This document shows positions 23,858 through 36,189 of a DNA stretch of 64,000 nucleotides, piece after piece. The DNA is from Chinchilla lanigera (taxonomy: Eukaryota > Chordata > Mammalia > Rodentia > Chinchillidae), in assembly GCF_000276665.1 (NCBI RefSeq), contig NW_004955448.1, positions 512,539 through 576,538 on the forward strand, read 5' to 3'. Both the position numbers and the translations under genes were made by a program. The notes beneath the pieces are model-generated. The model was not told where the DNA came from. It ran no database searches and saw only the letters and a program-made list of their open reading frames with translations. Numbering within the stretch: the stretch's first letter is position 1; every line of letters begins with the position of its first letter.

Positions 23858-24262
23858 TGCCCTGCTGTAATTCTTGCTGAGTTGCTATGGCACCCAGCCA
23901 ATACGGCGCTGGAGGTCATGTGGTATGGTGCTGAGTCACAATGGCATCCAGCCAATATGGCGCTGGCCACTGGAAGCCATGTGCTGAGCCCCACCCTTCT
24001 TCGGCTGAGTCAAATTACAACTTCCTACTTCCCTTTTTGTAATATCCTGTTCCCTTTTCCCACCCTCCCACCCAATCCTGGTCTGCCATGTCAGGTGGTC
24101 CACCTCCGAAACCCCACCTCCAGCCTAGGGCTGTTTAGCCTTGGACCTCCAAAAGATCCTTAGAAGCCACATTTTTCTCTTTCCTTGTGGTCTTCTCTGC
24201 ATCCACAATAAAATAAAGGCATTTTACTCTGTTTTACTTCTCTCTGCGCTGGAAAAACCTAT
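23858..24262 (+). mobile_element. Solitary LTR nested in the L1 5' region
   Basis: A roughly 400-bp block of different composition with an AATAAAATAAAGGC polyadenylation signal near its 3' end and pyrimidine-rich sequence downstream, as expected of a retroviral-type LTR. A 54-bp direct repeat holds two copies of CCAGCCAATAYGGCGCTGG (23,894 and 23,948), each with a CCAAT box. L1-like sequence resumes on both sides, so it is probably nested. Exact ends and duplication were not resolved; no viral gene is present. Confidence 0.5.
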
Positions 24263-25870
24263 CAGTTTGTTTATTTGTGTGTTGAAGCTTGTGAATTGAT
24301 GGTAGTGGAAGGTTTTGTTTCTAGCATGATGACCTCTTTAGTTAATATCTACTTTTCAGCTGTGTCTCCTGGGCATAGCTAACTTGTCTCTGTCCCAGGT
24401 TTCAACCACTGCTGTTTACTTGAGATGGGAGTTATGGCATATATGGCCCTAATACCTAGCTTTACAGGAATGGGCCACAGTGCTGTTAAGGACCCCAAGG
24501 CAACCCAGATATTGGCATCCTGAAAAATCCACTAATAGCAATGTCTCGGTCACCTTGGCTATAGTAATAAAATCAGCATCAATTGTAGTGTCAAATACAA
24601 AATGAATATTGGCAAACCCTAAGGGCAAATAAAATACCACTTTTAACCATAGAAAAGAGATGTATAATTATGGCATACACACTAGGACAAATGAGATATT
24701 TGCCTACTATTGACCACTGGTAAATATTTACTAAATGAAACGGTTTTTCCTCTACCAACAATAGAGTAATATTCAACAGCAATAGCATAAAGTTTACTAG
24801 CTGTCTAGAGATTCATAAAGCTTTGTTGTTATACTAGTAAAGACAGAGAGAGGTAGTGGAGAATTGGGAAATGGAAAAAGCAAAATTTGAAAAATTAATC
24901 AATAGATTTCAAAAGGAGGAGAGAAAAGTTAAATAGGGGCTCCTACTGAGGAGTAAAAGAAAATTAACAGTGATAGAAAACTGTCACAGGAGAGAACAAA
25001 CAAGAAAAAAGGTAAATAGCAAAAACAGGAAATAAAAGGAAGAAGGAAGGGGAAAATGTTGAAAGGGAAAAATGAAAAAGAAAAGAAACTAAAGGAGGGG
25101 AAAAAGAAAGAAAAGCCTAAGTCCCCAAGAAATCCAGTGAAGGAAAGATAAAAATAGCATAAAATAGAAAAATTTTATTTTATTTTTTTATTTATTTATT
25201 TTTTTTTTTTTTGGTTTTTCTCCGGTACCAGGAACCGAACTCATGACCTTGCGCTTGCCAGGCAAGCGCTTTTGCCGCTGAGCTAAATCCCCAGCCCCTA
25301 AAATAGAAAAATTTTAAAACCCCACACTACTATGTCAAAGAAAAAGTTCCTGTGTTATCAAATGAGTGATTTCTTTCTGAGATTGGCAGTCTTTGGATCT
25401 AGCCAGTCACAATTATCTGTGTCCAACTTTAGGGCCTGTGGGTTTTTGAGGTGCCCTCCCCACACCCAAGGCTCCTCTGTTTGTTCCCCCCAGGTTGGGG
25501 TTATCATCCCAGCCAAGCAACCTTGAAAGGGAAAAAATGTTGAGCAGATGGGTTGGTAGATGGGGAACTTGACAAAGCCTCTGGTCTCTGCCAAGTGTAG
25601 CACACAGGGTGAGGGCTGGAGGGGGTGGTTGGACTTAATGTCTGCAGTAGGGTGCCTGGCTGCTCCCATCACTCCTTGTCCTTGACCAGGATCAGTTGGT
25701 TGGTTATCACCCCCCTCTGCCGCCTCGTGCCATAACACAGAGCCTGCTTGGAGTCAGCGGTGGCCGTGCCCTTGAGTCTGGGGGTGCTGTGCACGTGGCA
25801 CAGGGCTGATTGCTCGTGGGCACCGCTCCAGTCCTAACCAATTTTGGACTCCCACAAAGAAAGGACCTGA
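24263..25870 (-). repeat. Probable L1 5' region (minus), with purine-rich tract and GC-rich end
   Basis: Continues the minus-strand L1. 24,840-25,170 is almost pure purine on the plus strand. 25,330-25,860 is GC-rich and, in antisense, looks like an L1 promoter/5' UTR. An ID SINE interrupts it at 25,178. No ORF is intact. Assignment is inferred from position and composition. Confidence 0.4.
25178..25298 (-). mobile_element. ID SINE, antisense, with 18-bp target-site duplication
   Basis: Long T tract, then the antisense ID body with its CCGGTACC-type 3' end. Flanked by an exact 18-bp duplication, TAAAATAGAAAAATTTTA, at 25,160-25,177 and 25,299-25,316. Among the youngest insertions in the window. 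Confidence 0.95.
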
Positions 25871-26423
25871 TAGAGAAGTAAATTCTGTTTTTTGTACCAA
25901 AAAAGTTAAATTCTTCAATTCTAGTGCCAGTTGTGTTTTCTGCTTAAAAAAAGTAAAAGAAAGCATTTACATGATCATATATAATGTTTGGTCATATTTA
26001 AGAATAGGAAAAATCAACGCTACAACTGATCATCCTATTATTAAATGAAAAATGTTATAGGAGAAGGAAATAAACCAAAATGAGGGAGTTTATTGAGTAT
26101 TGGATTGGAGTTATTTGCATAATTCCTGGCTCAGCTTCTTACAGAATTTTGGGCAAGTATTTTAATCTCTTGAAGCTGCTTTCTTTAATTAGAAAAAACT
26201 GTACCTGCTGTTTCTGATACTCAGGGTTCTTTCGACGTTTACAAGCTAATGAGTATAAACTTTTTGTCCCTAAAAACAACACGAAAATTCTCCACTTCCC
26301 TGCACATGCAAGAAACAAGCAGACCGCCCTCGGCTCCCGGTCCCCTCCGGTCTGCTGATTCATTTCTCTGCGGGAGGCGGTGATTTTGAGGGAGAATGGC
26401 AAAGGCGAAGTTTCCCGGGGTTC

Positions 26424-26441
26424 ACTGCCCTCTGGTGGCCA
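26424..26441 (-). promoter_or_regulatory. CTCF binding site (predicted)
   Basis: ACTGCCCTCTGGTGGCCA is the reverse complement of a near-consensus CTCF core (TGGCCACCAGAGGGCAGT). It sits in a small GC-richer island (26,300-26,510), between CP and TM4SF18. The motif is seen directly; occupancy and boundary function are inferred. Confidence 0.7.
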
Positions 26442-26854
26442 GTCTTCACTAGTGGTCGAACGGAAGGTTGGATCTTCAGGATTGCAGCGCAGTGCTGAGT
26501 TCAAGTAACGACGCCTACATTTTTGACCAGAGAATCAAGGTCAAGGCAGTAACATGGAACTCTTTTACAGCAAAGTTCCTCAGAACAGGGGAGAGCCTAG
26601 CTGAATCCATTGTTGCAATAAGATTTTAAAAATGTTACCTCTTTTAAGAGTCAGAATTATCCAGTGCATTCCAAAGCCACAACTTTTACAACGTCCATGT
26701 ACGAATGGTAAATCTTTGTCATGCAGTTACTGTCACTGGGCCCAGGACCACATTAGCACTTGGGACATGCTTTCCTGGTTCTCGAAGGTCATCTCTGTTT
26801 TGCAGGCCCAGCAGAGACGCCTAGAAAGCATGTTCTGCACTGCGGTTTCTCTCT

Positions 26855-26943
26855 TTTTTATTTTATGGAAAAAAGGTAAAACAAAATTTCATAACAAAAT
26901 AATAGGAGAACACCAATAGTTACTACACTGCATATTGCAGTGT
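26855..26943 (-). mobile_element. Short L1 3' UTR insertion, antisense
   Basis: T-rich start (26,850), then ACAAAATTTCATAACAAAAT and an AATAGGAGAACACCAATAG block homologous to the 3' UTR unit at 22.1 kb. About 90 bp, heavily 5'-truncated. Flanks share an imperfect TGCRGTGYGGTTTC, a possible target-site duplication. Confidence 0.6.
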
Positions 26944-28394
26944 GGTTTCAGTAACCACTGGGCACACTGTTTTGGACACGCTGCTTTCTATATTTTCTTC
27001 TTTGCCTGTCAGACTCGGGAGCCAGGACATCAAGAAGTATCTACATTACCTCTGTACGGCCCTCGGCTGTCTGAAAGTAATCCTCTGCACATTATATTAC
27101 CCTAAGTTTTACCTCAGTTCTGACTCCGAGACTCCTCTCCTTTCTTTCCTCTTCTCTGGGTAGAATTTTGCCTCAGATCTTTAACTCTATGGCTGGGATC
27201 TGCTAACTACAGGCAATGTGTTCTACGCATGATCACGTAATGGAATATCTATGACTATCAGGTATTGCTGAGAGCTCACAATTTGAAAGTCACAATACCT
27301 TTCAGTAGTTATACCAGTACTCTGACTTAGGATTAGAAACTCACATTTAGAAATAACAGAGCAGGACAATCACATGACATATTGTTCTGAGCTTGCTTTT
27401 ATTTCTCAACTACATGTATAGAACCTTTTCTGTATTAGCACCTAGACGCAGACTTCTACTTTATGTGCAGCATAGCTTTTTCATGTTATGAATGTACCAT
27501 GGCTTATTTTTGCAGCACATGAAATCAAGTTATATTTTTCCTATATGTTCTTACAGATGTCTATACATACTTAAGAAAACACCCAAGAGTACATAACAAA
27601 CTATTATTCAGAGAGGGAGATTGATTACATTTTTAATTTTAACAAAGGGATTCATTTATCTCTTATTTGATTTAAAAATCAGCAAAGTGTTTGCATTTTT
27701 CTTTTTTATGTTAAGAGCAATGAGGCTATAATTCTTCACTATAGACCAGTTACTGGAATGAAAAGTCCCAGGTTGTCATATTACAAAGCTTTGCATGTTT
27801 GTAAACAGTTTAATGAGTTTCCATAGCAAGTTGGATCCACAACCCATTGCTTTGACAGATTTAAAATTCACCAGCCGATGTTGGAAGGAATTCAGAAAAT
27901 CAATGGCTGGAAAGACATTGGCATATAAAAAAATAGTCCGTAAGAGAAGTGAGAGGAAGAGATTCACATCTCCTACCCTTTGGGAAACAGTTGAAAGTCT
28001 TGGAGAGAAGACCTGGGTCAGACACAAAATCTCACCTAAGAACAGCATTGGAGCCAAATTCTGTCTCAGGTGAGAGATGCAGTTTGTTTGAACAAGTAGA
28101 AGGTACAGGCCCAAGGAACTACCTCTGTACCTGGAAGAACTCAGAGCCTTCCCTGTCCATGTGGCCTGGCCCAACAGCTGCAGAAGGATCCGCTTTTCCA
28201 CTGAAGGAACGAGATTCCTTAAATAGGTTTCAATGCCCCTTCATACTGGAACCCTATAACTTGTTTCTTACCTCACCGGAACATGAATTTTATCTTGGCA
28301 TGTGTACGATGGAGGATCCATTCAGCTGGTATGGTTTCCCATAGTAGGGCCTGTATCCAGAGCAAGGAGGTCTACTGTGTTCAGATCAAACATG

Positions 28395-28510
28395 TCCACC
28401 TGCAGTTCAGCTCCGCCGTTTGCAAGCTGTGTGATTTGGCATGACTTGCGTAGTTTTTCCTTATGTGTAACACAAGCATAATCATAATTTAAGTTCAGGG
28501 CTCCTATGAG
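28395..28510 (+). repeat. MIR-like fragment
   Basis: GCAAGCTGTGTGATTTGGCA and the following TTTTTCCTTATGTGTAA fit the MIR core. Ancient. Confidence 0.5.
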
Positions 28511-28746
28511 AATCCAGCTTCCAGTCTGACACAGAGAGGGCAGCAAAGAAAGTTAGTTTTCTTCCCCAACCCACAAAAATTGTGTTGGCAAGTAATGTTT
28601 CTTTTTAACAGATGACTATGACAATTGGCGTCTATTTTTTGTCTTGGTGGGGAAGGCCAGCACTTTTTCCTAGCGTTATATTTGATAGCTTGTGAAGGTG
28701 GAAATGCTTTTCCCAGTCTTGTCCTTCCCTTCAGTAAATCGGTCTT

Positions 28747-28822
28747 TTGCCATGCTGGGCCTCAAACTCAGGGCTATGTGCCTACTAGGCAAGTTGTCTA
28801 TTCTTGAGCTACAATCTCAGCT
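28747..28822 (-). repeat. Old ID-like fragment, antisense
   Basis: GGGCCTCAAACTCAGGGCTA and TTGAGCTACAATCTCAGCT resemble a diverged antisense ID body. Confidence 0.45.
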
Positions 28823-29499
28823 GGTTAGTCTTTTGTACAACAGTACTTAAAATTGATTAGCATTCTTGATTTGTAGTCCAAAAATGTAAGGCAACTTACT
28901 TAGCTAAGTTTTGTTCAATTTGGCCAGGAAGTATAGGCCCAAACTCCTTCAAGAAAAATTTGGATTCCTTCCTGCTTTTCCACTGCAGGACTGTAAATAA
29001 GTTTAAAAAGCAAAAGCATCACACAAAATTGTACATAAGGACCTTAATGATAATAGCATCTTGTGTCTGTAAAAAGCTTTACAATATATGAAAACCTTAA
29101 ATATAAAAAATATTACTCTTAATCTTTCCAGTACTCTGCCCTCCAGACCCCACTCCTTAAAGCTGTTTTGTAGATGTGGATCTAAAGCTCACAAGGTCAA
29201 CCAACTTGCCAGGAGATACACATTCCAAGTAATGATACCAGGAGACAAGAACAACTCATTGGATTCCAAGGTGTACATTGTCTCCACTCCTTTTTGAATT
29301 GTCTTAAATAGTGTAAATGTGTATACTTCCATATCATCAACAACTGCTAAGTTTCTCTCCAAACTAATGGCTTTCATTGTGTCTTCCTACAAGGTAGAAA
29401 ATGAAATATAAATGATGTGGGGCAAGAAGGGAGATTTTAGAGAAAAGAGGAAGAGGTCTACAACTGTTTTTATTCTTTCTATTACTTGTACCAATAACC

Positions 29500-29740
29500 A
29501 TGGTGTTTTCAAAGCTCTTCCTTAGTTACTTTCTAAACACCACCTTTAACTCTGTCAGCAACCATGAAAAGGAAGTTTTATTGTTTTGGTTTGGTTTTGG
29601 GGATTTTTTTTTGTAGATGAGGAAATTAAAACATGGAGGTTCTAAACAACTTGTCAGAGCAACTAAATGTTTCTGCTAGAATTTAAACCCAGGCTTTAAA
29701 GCCTGGTGGACACTCTTACTAATACTTTAACCTCTAGTCT
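29500..29740 (-). repeat. MIR fragment, antisense, with simple T/G insertion
   Basis: AACTCTGTCAGCAACCATGA, TAGATGAGGAAATTAAAACA and GAATTTAAACCCAGGCTTT are antisense MIR blocks; a TTTTGGTTTGG-type tract splits them at 29,582-29,612. Confidence 0.65.
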
Positions 29741-30137
29741 AGGCTTCTCTGTGGACACCCTCAGCCAGAGGAGAGGAGTTTAGGGACAGCTGGTATGTGG
29801 GGCAGATAAGTCCACTTGGCGTGGAGCCTTGTGTCCTTCACAGGCTGTTATCTACATTACAAGCTTTCGCAATGCAAAGTAGATGCCAAGAGGGACTGGG
29901 AGCCTACCAAGGTGCAGATGGGACGAGTGGGAAGATACTGAGGGTCGATGAGAAAGAAAAGAGCAGCCCCTGACATCAGGAGTTGGTCTCTTCTTGCACA
30001 TAAGCAATTTCCCAGAATATGAACACCTGATAACACCTCTCTATGACCGTAATAGATTAAGACTAAAGAAATACCACTCGAAAATATGTGTAAACACACA
30101 TGAGAAGCATAAACAGTATCTATTAAAAATAAAAGCT

Positions 30138-30217
30138 AGGGGCTGGGGATTTAGCTCAGTGGCAAAAGCGCCTGCCTGGCAAGCGCAAGGTCGTGAGTTC
30201 GGTTCCCGGTACCGGAG

Positions 30218-30250
<33 letters not shown>

Positions 30251-30263
30251 AAAAACAAAAAAT
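30138..30263 (+). mobile_element. ID SINE with target-site duplication and perfect 3' palindrome
   Basis: Intact ID body followed by a tail of over 30 A. The body ends with the 10-nt palindrome CCGGTACCGG (30,206-30,215). Flanked by an exact 13-bp duplication, AAAAATAAAAGCT, at 30,125-30,137 and 30,264-30,276. Has one extra A in GGCAAAAGCG relative to the other copies. Confidence 0.94.
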
Positions 30264-30487
30264 AAAAATAAAAGCTTAGGTCATGTATCATTTTTGTTGT
30301 TTTTGTATTGTTTTGATTTTGTCTTCATTGTTATTTTGTCAGTTTCTTGGGTATAGCTTGGGGCAGAATTTGCTAGGACACATGAAGCCCTTTGTCCAAA
30401 CTCTAGTGTGCAGGGAGGGTGGGGCAAGACAAGTTACATTTAATAGAGCTTAACTGAACGAAGAACAGTTTCCTTCCTTGTTCTCTT

Positions 30488-30658
30488 GTATGGTTCTAGG
30501 GACCGAACTCAGGCCTTGGATCTGCCACTGAGCTACATCCCCAGTTATTTATTTATTTACTTACTTATTTATTGACATGTTCTCATTAAGTTGCCTGGGT
30601 TTGCCTTTAACTTCTTCTGTCTCAGCCTCCTGAGTAGATGGGATTGCCATGTCTGGTT
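30488..30658 (-). repeat. B1-ID dimeric SINE, antisense
   Basis: Antisense ID half (GGGACCGAACTCAGGCCTTG, CTGAGCTACATCCCCAG), a TTTA-type linker (30,545-30,575), then an antisense B1 half (CTCAGCCTCCTGAGTAGATG). On the minus strand this reads B1 then ID, like the 985 element. Confidence 0.75.
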
Positions 30659-31845
30659 AGAACAGTTTCATACTGAACAACCCCTAGAACCAAAACATGT
30701 TCAGAGAAGCTCTGGCCTTAAAAGAGATCAGGCAGCCATGACAGCCAGAAAATGGCAACGAAGTCAGATACAGCCTGGTTGATTATAGTTAATTTGAACA
30801 TGGCTTGAACAGTTGGTTGCCTGTAACATACTGAAGCTTTGTCATTGTTACTGAGACTCAGCAACTGATTCTGACAAAAGTGTACTCCTAATTAGATTTC
30901 TAATTAGCTTACCTGCCAAGTTAGATTGCAGTGCATTAAGTAAGGACTCGGGTATAAAGACATCTTCAGGACAAATTCAATTTCATACTCCAAACCTCAA
31001 AAATAATTGAGCATTCCCTGGCTGTAACTGACTATTTCTTTACCAATTACAAATTTGGCTTTGTGCTACTCTTTTCTCTTCTAGATTAGGGTGACTAAAA
31101 TATGCAGTCATAGATTTACCCCTTCTTCTTCCCTGCATCCTTAAGCACTCCCCTAAATCACATAACACAATCTTAACTCTTTCTAATATACCTTCTCTCG
31201 GAAACATGCCACAGCTTTCATTATATGCATTTTCTCTAGATGCAACAAATGGTACATATGACATGTTCAACTGTGGGGATGTCTTGGGTTAACTGGAGTA
31301 TGCTGACACTAACGTGTGTGGTGTGGCTCAGGCAGCTTGTGTTTTGGCTTAAAATACTATCAAAAATGGCAAAAATCAGAAATTTATGTTTCCAGCTTAG
31401 ATCGCCCCTGCCTGAGACCAGGCTCCAAGACATACAATAATAAATTCAGTATCTCCACCTCACTGTTTACTATAGCACTTCTCAAATGTTAGATAGCACT
31501 CTTTTCTCTATGAAGTACCCAACCTTGGGTGTTTTGTTACAGTAAGAGCAATTGGACTTAATACAGGATCAAGCTTCACTTCTGATGTGTGAGCAGTAAA
31601 ATCCCATACTTGATGGTGTTTAGCCTTATCTGGCCTCTGAACTCTATGAATATATCTCATTCTTCCCCACTGGCTATCTGCTTGGGTCTTCCAAAGAGAT
31701 TCAGTGTTAAGGATTTTTCTGATATTATGGAGTCTAACCCAAAACACTAGGGGCTGCCTCTTGGATTCTTGCAAACATTTCCCTTTAATCTTGCCTCTGT
31801 TTCTAGGTCTGGGTATATCTGCCTCTTTATCAACATAGCAAGGTG

Positions 31846-31946
31846 GGGGCTGGGGATTTAGCTCAGTGGCAAAGCACCTGCCTGGCAAGTGCAAGGTTGT
31901 GAGCTCGATTCCTGGTACCAGAAGAAAAACGAAAATCAAAACAAAA
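31846..31946 (+). mobile_element. ID SINE with 15-bp target-site duplication
   Basis: Intact ID body with a degenerate A/C tail, flanked by an exact 15-bp duplication, CAACATAGCAAGGTG, at 31,831-31,845 and 31,947-31,961. Confidence 0.94.
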
Positions 31947-31961
31947 CAACATAGCAAGGTG

Positions 31962-34084
31962 AAACCCAGAGTTAAAATACAGAACAAAGAGACTTCTCCC
32001 CCTTATATCCAAAAGTATCAAAATGCTTCCAGAAGCCTCGTTTCCAGCTGAGAGAAGCTGAAAGGCTCCACTGTGAGAGGCAGTATGCACACTTACTAGA
32101 GCCTTGTACCACAGTAGAATTCATAGGCTCCTCAGAGCTGCAGGACTCAGCAAATGTTCTCCATCCTTCCTCCAGCTGTGGAGACTCTTGTGCCCTATTC
32201 AGACTCAAGCTCCTCATTTCTAGGCCCTTTTTTTCCCAAGTCCTTCAGGAATAGCTTTGTCTGGATGCCTGAAGCCAAGTGAGTTCAATAACCATTCAGC
32301 AGGATTGTGTCTTTGGTCTGCAGAGGAGACCCCAGCTTCTAACCCAAAGAAGCCTCAACAGCAACTACCACGAGTGCCTCTCGTTACATCCCTGCTGGAT
32401 ATACTGGTTCTAGAGAACAGGAGTCATGCTGAAGATAAAAAGAGAAGGCATGCCTAGAAGCCATACTGGAGAATTCAGTAAGGATTTTAGCTCCAAGTTT
32501 GTCTATAGGTATGAATAAGTGTCTAAAACATGTTGAGAATTACTTGACTTTATTTGCCTTATTAGAGTGATAGATTATGAACTCTAGCACAATGTTCTTA
32601 AAGATGCTCAAATATCCAAGAGCAGATGAACCAGATCTGGGTCATAACTGAATTTTATAGAATGTGATAAAACCTCCTAGATCTCAGTGTTAATGCCAGT
32701 TCCCAGGATGCTGTACTAGAGGATTTCTATGAGTTAGAAATCCTCAAGACTATTCCAAGAAGACCTTTGGCATGGATTCCAGAGCGGACTGTCAAAGACC
32801 CAGGAACAGCTGGAGTGACATCCCCTGGAAAGTACAATGCTCCCTTCTGTATCATTTACCTGTTATTTTTCTACCCCTAATAATATATTATTTACTTTTT
32901 TATTCCAAATCCTAATTGTGGAGAAAAGGGCAACTTTTCTGTGCCATGTTAGATGAAGATTCCCGGGAGACAACAGCGGAACCATCCAGGGTCACAGTCT
33001 CCCTTTGGCTGCCTAGATATTGAAGTCTTTCTCAGAAAGTCAGGAGTGAGTCTGACTAAAGTCATTTTCTCCAACTCAAAAACTCTACTTTCTAGAGTCT
33101 ACATCTGCTACCCATCCACATGGAGAGCAGAGAAATAGGACTCGTGCATTCTGTCCCGTTCTAGTGGTCTTCTCTGACTTCTGGTCAAATGGTACCTGGT
33201 ACTATAATTCAGAGTCTTTTGAGGATTCTGAGGTATGAATCAGGTTGGTTCTCAGTTTACCCCAATGACAACTCACGACTTTCATGTTTCTTGAGTTGAT
33301 TTTGTCAGTTACCTTTCCTAAGCTTGCTTTGTGGCTCCCCAAATTTTCTTGCTGTTGTGTCCTCTCCTAAGCTCTCTGTGTTTGTGGTTTTATGTCTTTA
33401 TAAGAAGTCTAATATAAATTTAGAATGATTCTAGGCAGGACTGAAATTAGAGAGGTGTGTGTGTGTTCTCTTAATCCAGAAAAAACGTTTCACTCAAATC
33501 TGTTACACTCCTTGGATGAGGAATGGTGTTATTTCTGACCCGTGTAGCCAGACACTGAATCCAGTGCTCTTCCTAAAATAAAAAAATTTAGTTACCAAGT
33601 GTGTGTATCCTGCCCTGCCTGCCCAATTACGCACATTCCAACTTGACTCACTGCCGTAATTTCCTGCTGGATACTCACTCTCAGCTTCATCTTACAAAGG
33701 AGGAAGCAGGAGTCCTTCTGAATACAAGTAGCATGGTTTTCACAATAGTAATCTCAAATTGCCCTCATTCCTTAATGCTTCCCAGTGGGATGAAAGTACA
33801 TAAGCTGCAGGATGAGCTTTCAGGAATCTGAGTACAAAGGCTGTTGAGCTCAGCTCCAAGCCGTGACAAAGGAAGTGAGGAACTGCTAGTTTCCTGTGTA
33901 GGCAGCCTAGCCTAGTAATGCCTATCTCTTACCATCTCCTTCTTTTCTCCAGACGTCTGCCCCTATGACCTTCTCCCATCACCTTACCTTCTTATTGCTT
34001 TGGTAGCATTTCCAGGTCTCGGCCACCCTGAATCTCCTCCAAGTGCTCCTGGATTCTGATTAAAGGCACCCAGTTCTAAGGGCT
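31962..34084. other. Intergenic sequence, nothing recognised
   Basis: Mostly unique-looking sequence of average composition. No exon with both splice sites and known homology, and no SINE. A relic of an LTR 3' end (TTGGGTGTTTTGTTACAG) lies just before it at 31,525-31,565. Confidence 0.5.
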
Positions 34085-34245
34085 TTACGCGTGCTAACCC
34101 ATCTCATCGTCACAACAGCCCCACTGCTCTTCCTGTTAACAGAGGAGACTATGGTGCAGAGAGGTCAAGTAGTTGATCACGGTGGCACAAATTTGAACCT
34201 GAGCGTCTAACTCCAGAGTGCGTCCTCTTTTTACTACATTGAAGA
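34085..34245 (-). repeat. MIR SINE, antisense
   Basis: CCATCTCATCGTCACAACAG, GCAGAGAGGTCAAGTAGTTG and CAAATTTGAACCTGAGCGTC are the antisense MIR series. Confidence 0.8.
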
Positions 34246-34389
34246 TGACTTATAGATCATCCATGTGCCGAACACTGTCTCTGAGAGAAATATATCCATG
34301 AATGTACACAGATTAGCATGTGTAACATACTCAGCCCTCACAGCAGCCCTAGATCAACCAAACAGCTGAAAAGGAAAAATACTGAATAA

Positions 34390-34910
34390 CCAAACAACAA
34401 AATTAACAGCTTGACTTAATGGACACATGCAGATCATGTACCCAATATCTGGGGAAAATATACACTTTCTAAGCACACAGAATTTTTATAAAAATCATTC
34501 ATAAAACAGATCTTAAATTTTTGTCAAAGCATCAGAATCAGATAGCTCAATTCTATGAATACAATACAGTTAAATTAAAAATCAATTAAAATCAAAAAAA
34601 CTTATATGTCTGAGAACCTTAAAGCACATTTGAAACTCACAGATCAAAAAACAAATCATACAAAAAGGTAGAAAGTATTTGTAACTAACACTGAGGAAAA
34701 TATAACATTCTAAAACTTGTGTGATGTATTCAAAGTGGTATATCAATGAAAATAGTTTTAGTGCCTATTTTTTTAGAAAAGAAAGATTGAAAATTAATAA
34801 GGTAGGCATTCAGTTTAAGAAAAAAAGAATAGTGAGATAGACTCATGGAGAACTGGAGATAAATAATGTACGTAAGAGAAGAAGTACATAAAATAGAAAT
34901 TGTTCTCAGC
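34390..34910 (+). repeat. Old L1 (L1M-type) ORF2 fragment
   Basis: Series of diverged ORF2 blocks in sense order (CAGCTTGACTTAATGGACAC, ATTCATAAAACAGATCTTAA, AAATTAAAAATCAATTAAA) from between the endonuclease and reverse-transcriptase domains. Many stops. Confidence 0.7.
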
Positions 34911-36189
34911 TAGGACTAGCTGGCAGGATGCTGAGTCTTAACAGAAACAGGATCTCTGAAGGTGTAAGAAGAGGATCTGCGGCACACACACCTCTCGCTC
35001 CTGTTTTAAACTCATTAAATGGATTTGACAGAAAGCATTAGAGGACATTTGCTTTTTTAAAATGACATTTCTTTTGTTCTTAATAACTCTAGTAGCACAC
35101 TTTCAATGGAAATTTTGAAACTTTTGAACAATGTAAGGTCATGTAACTCATAACCCCTTCAAAAGGTGATTATCATTAGCTGCTAACATTGAAATATTTT
35201 CTAGTCATTGTTCTATGTACCTGAAGGCTTGTACATGTCTGCATGTAACTATACAATTATTTTAAAATTAGGCCTCAAATGGTATACATCTATTTGTATT
35301 CAGTTTTTTAATTTAACATTCCATCGACAGCAGAAATAATATTCCTAAAATGCAGAATTTTTTATGGCTATGTTAAAATTTAATTTTACTGGTAGAAATG
35401 TCACTGCTCATGGCCATATGCCAACACTAGACAGTGTCCCCAATTCTGTGGTGGATCTATTTAGCCAACATTATTCAGAATCCATCAATATGTGGACACA
35501 TTGTATCTAAACAAGATTGAGCAAGTGTGATTTGTCTGAAAAACGGGCGGAACTGACTTGCCAGAAATCCGTTTACAAGAGGGCTGGGAATTTTGGGGAG
35601 AATTTCAAAAGGGCCTGGATAGGACATGCGTTGGGGCTTCACAGAGTGAGAAATCCCTGTGCTGTCAGAAGGGTGGCCCACCCACAGGGCCGCAGGATGT
35701 TTGTATCTTGGCCTTCCTCTCCTGGACCAGGTAATACCAAACTCATGTTTAAGTTCTTTGAAGAATTAAACATTATGAATTCGTTTTTAAAGAAAGTTGA
35801 ATGAAGCTCTGTACAACTCTGGGGCCGAAGCACTTCTCCCTTAGAAGGCGCTAACACAGAATCTAGAAAGGCGAGACTTTGGGTGGGTCATTTTGGTTCC
35901 AATGAACAGAGCTGTACTGATTTAGCTTGAGTTTTACTGAAATGAGCCAGTGATAAAGCAGTGAGATCTTGCAAGAATCCAAGAACAGAAGTCAGTCTTC
36001 ATGTTCACTGTCACTGTTCACTGTGGACAAAGGCGACGGATGCATGAAGGGACCTGAGGAACAGAAGTCCACGTGTCTTCCTTCCCGACGGACACCACTA
36101 TTAACATGAGGCAGGTACTCTCTTTCTCAACTTTTAATCATTTTCCTCACACAGTGCTTTGTTCGGAGCTTCCTAGTTCAAATTCTCAA

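Larger units (their letters stand above)
26944..30137. other. Intergenic sequence, few repeats
   Basis: MIR-like pieces at 28,395-28,510 and 29,500-29,740, an old ID-like fragment at 28,747-28,822, otherwise no recognisable element. The longer open frames around 27,776-28,344 occur on both strands and show no known domain. Confidence 0.5.

Noticed and set aside
30141..30213. ID bodies as functional tRNA genes
   Set aside because: They look like tRNA-Ala-type heads with A and B boxes but have A tails and target-site duplications and lack a complete cloverleaf, so they are SINEs.
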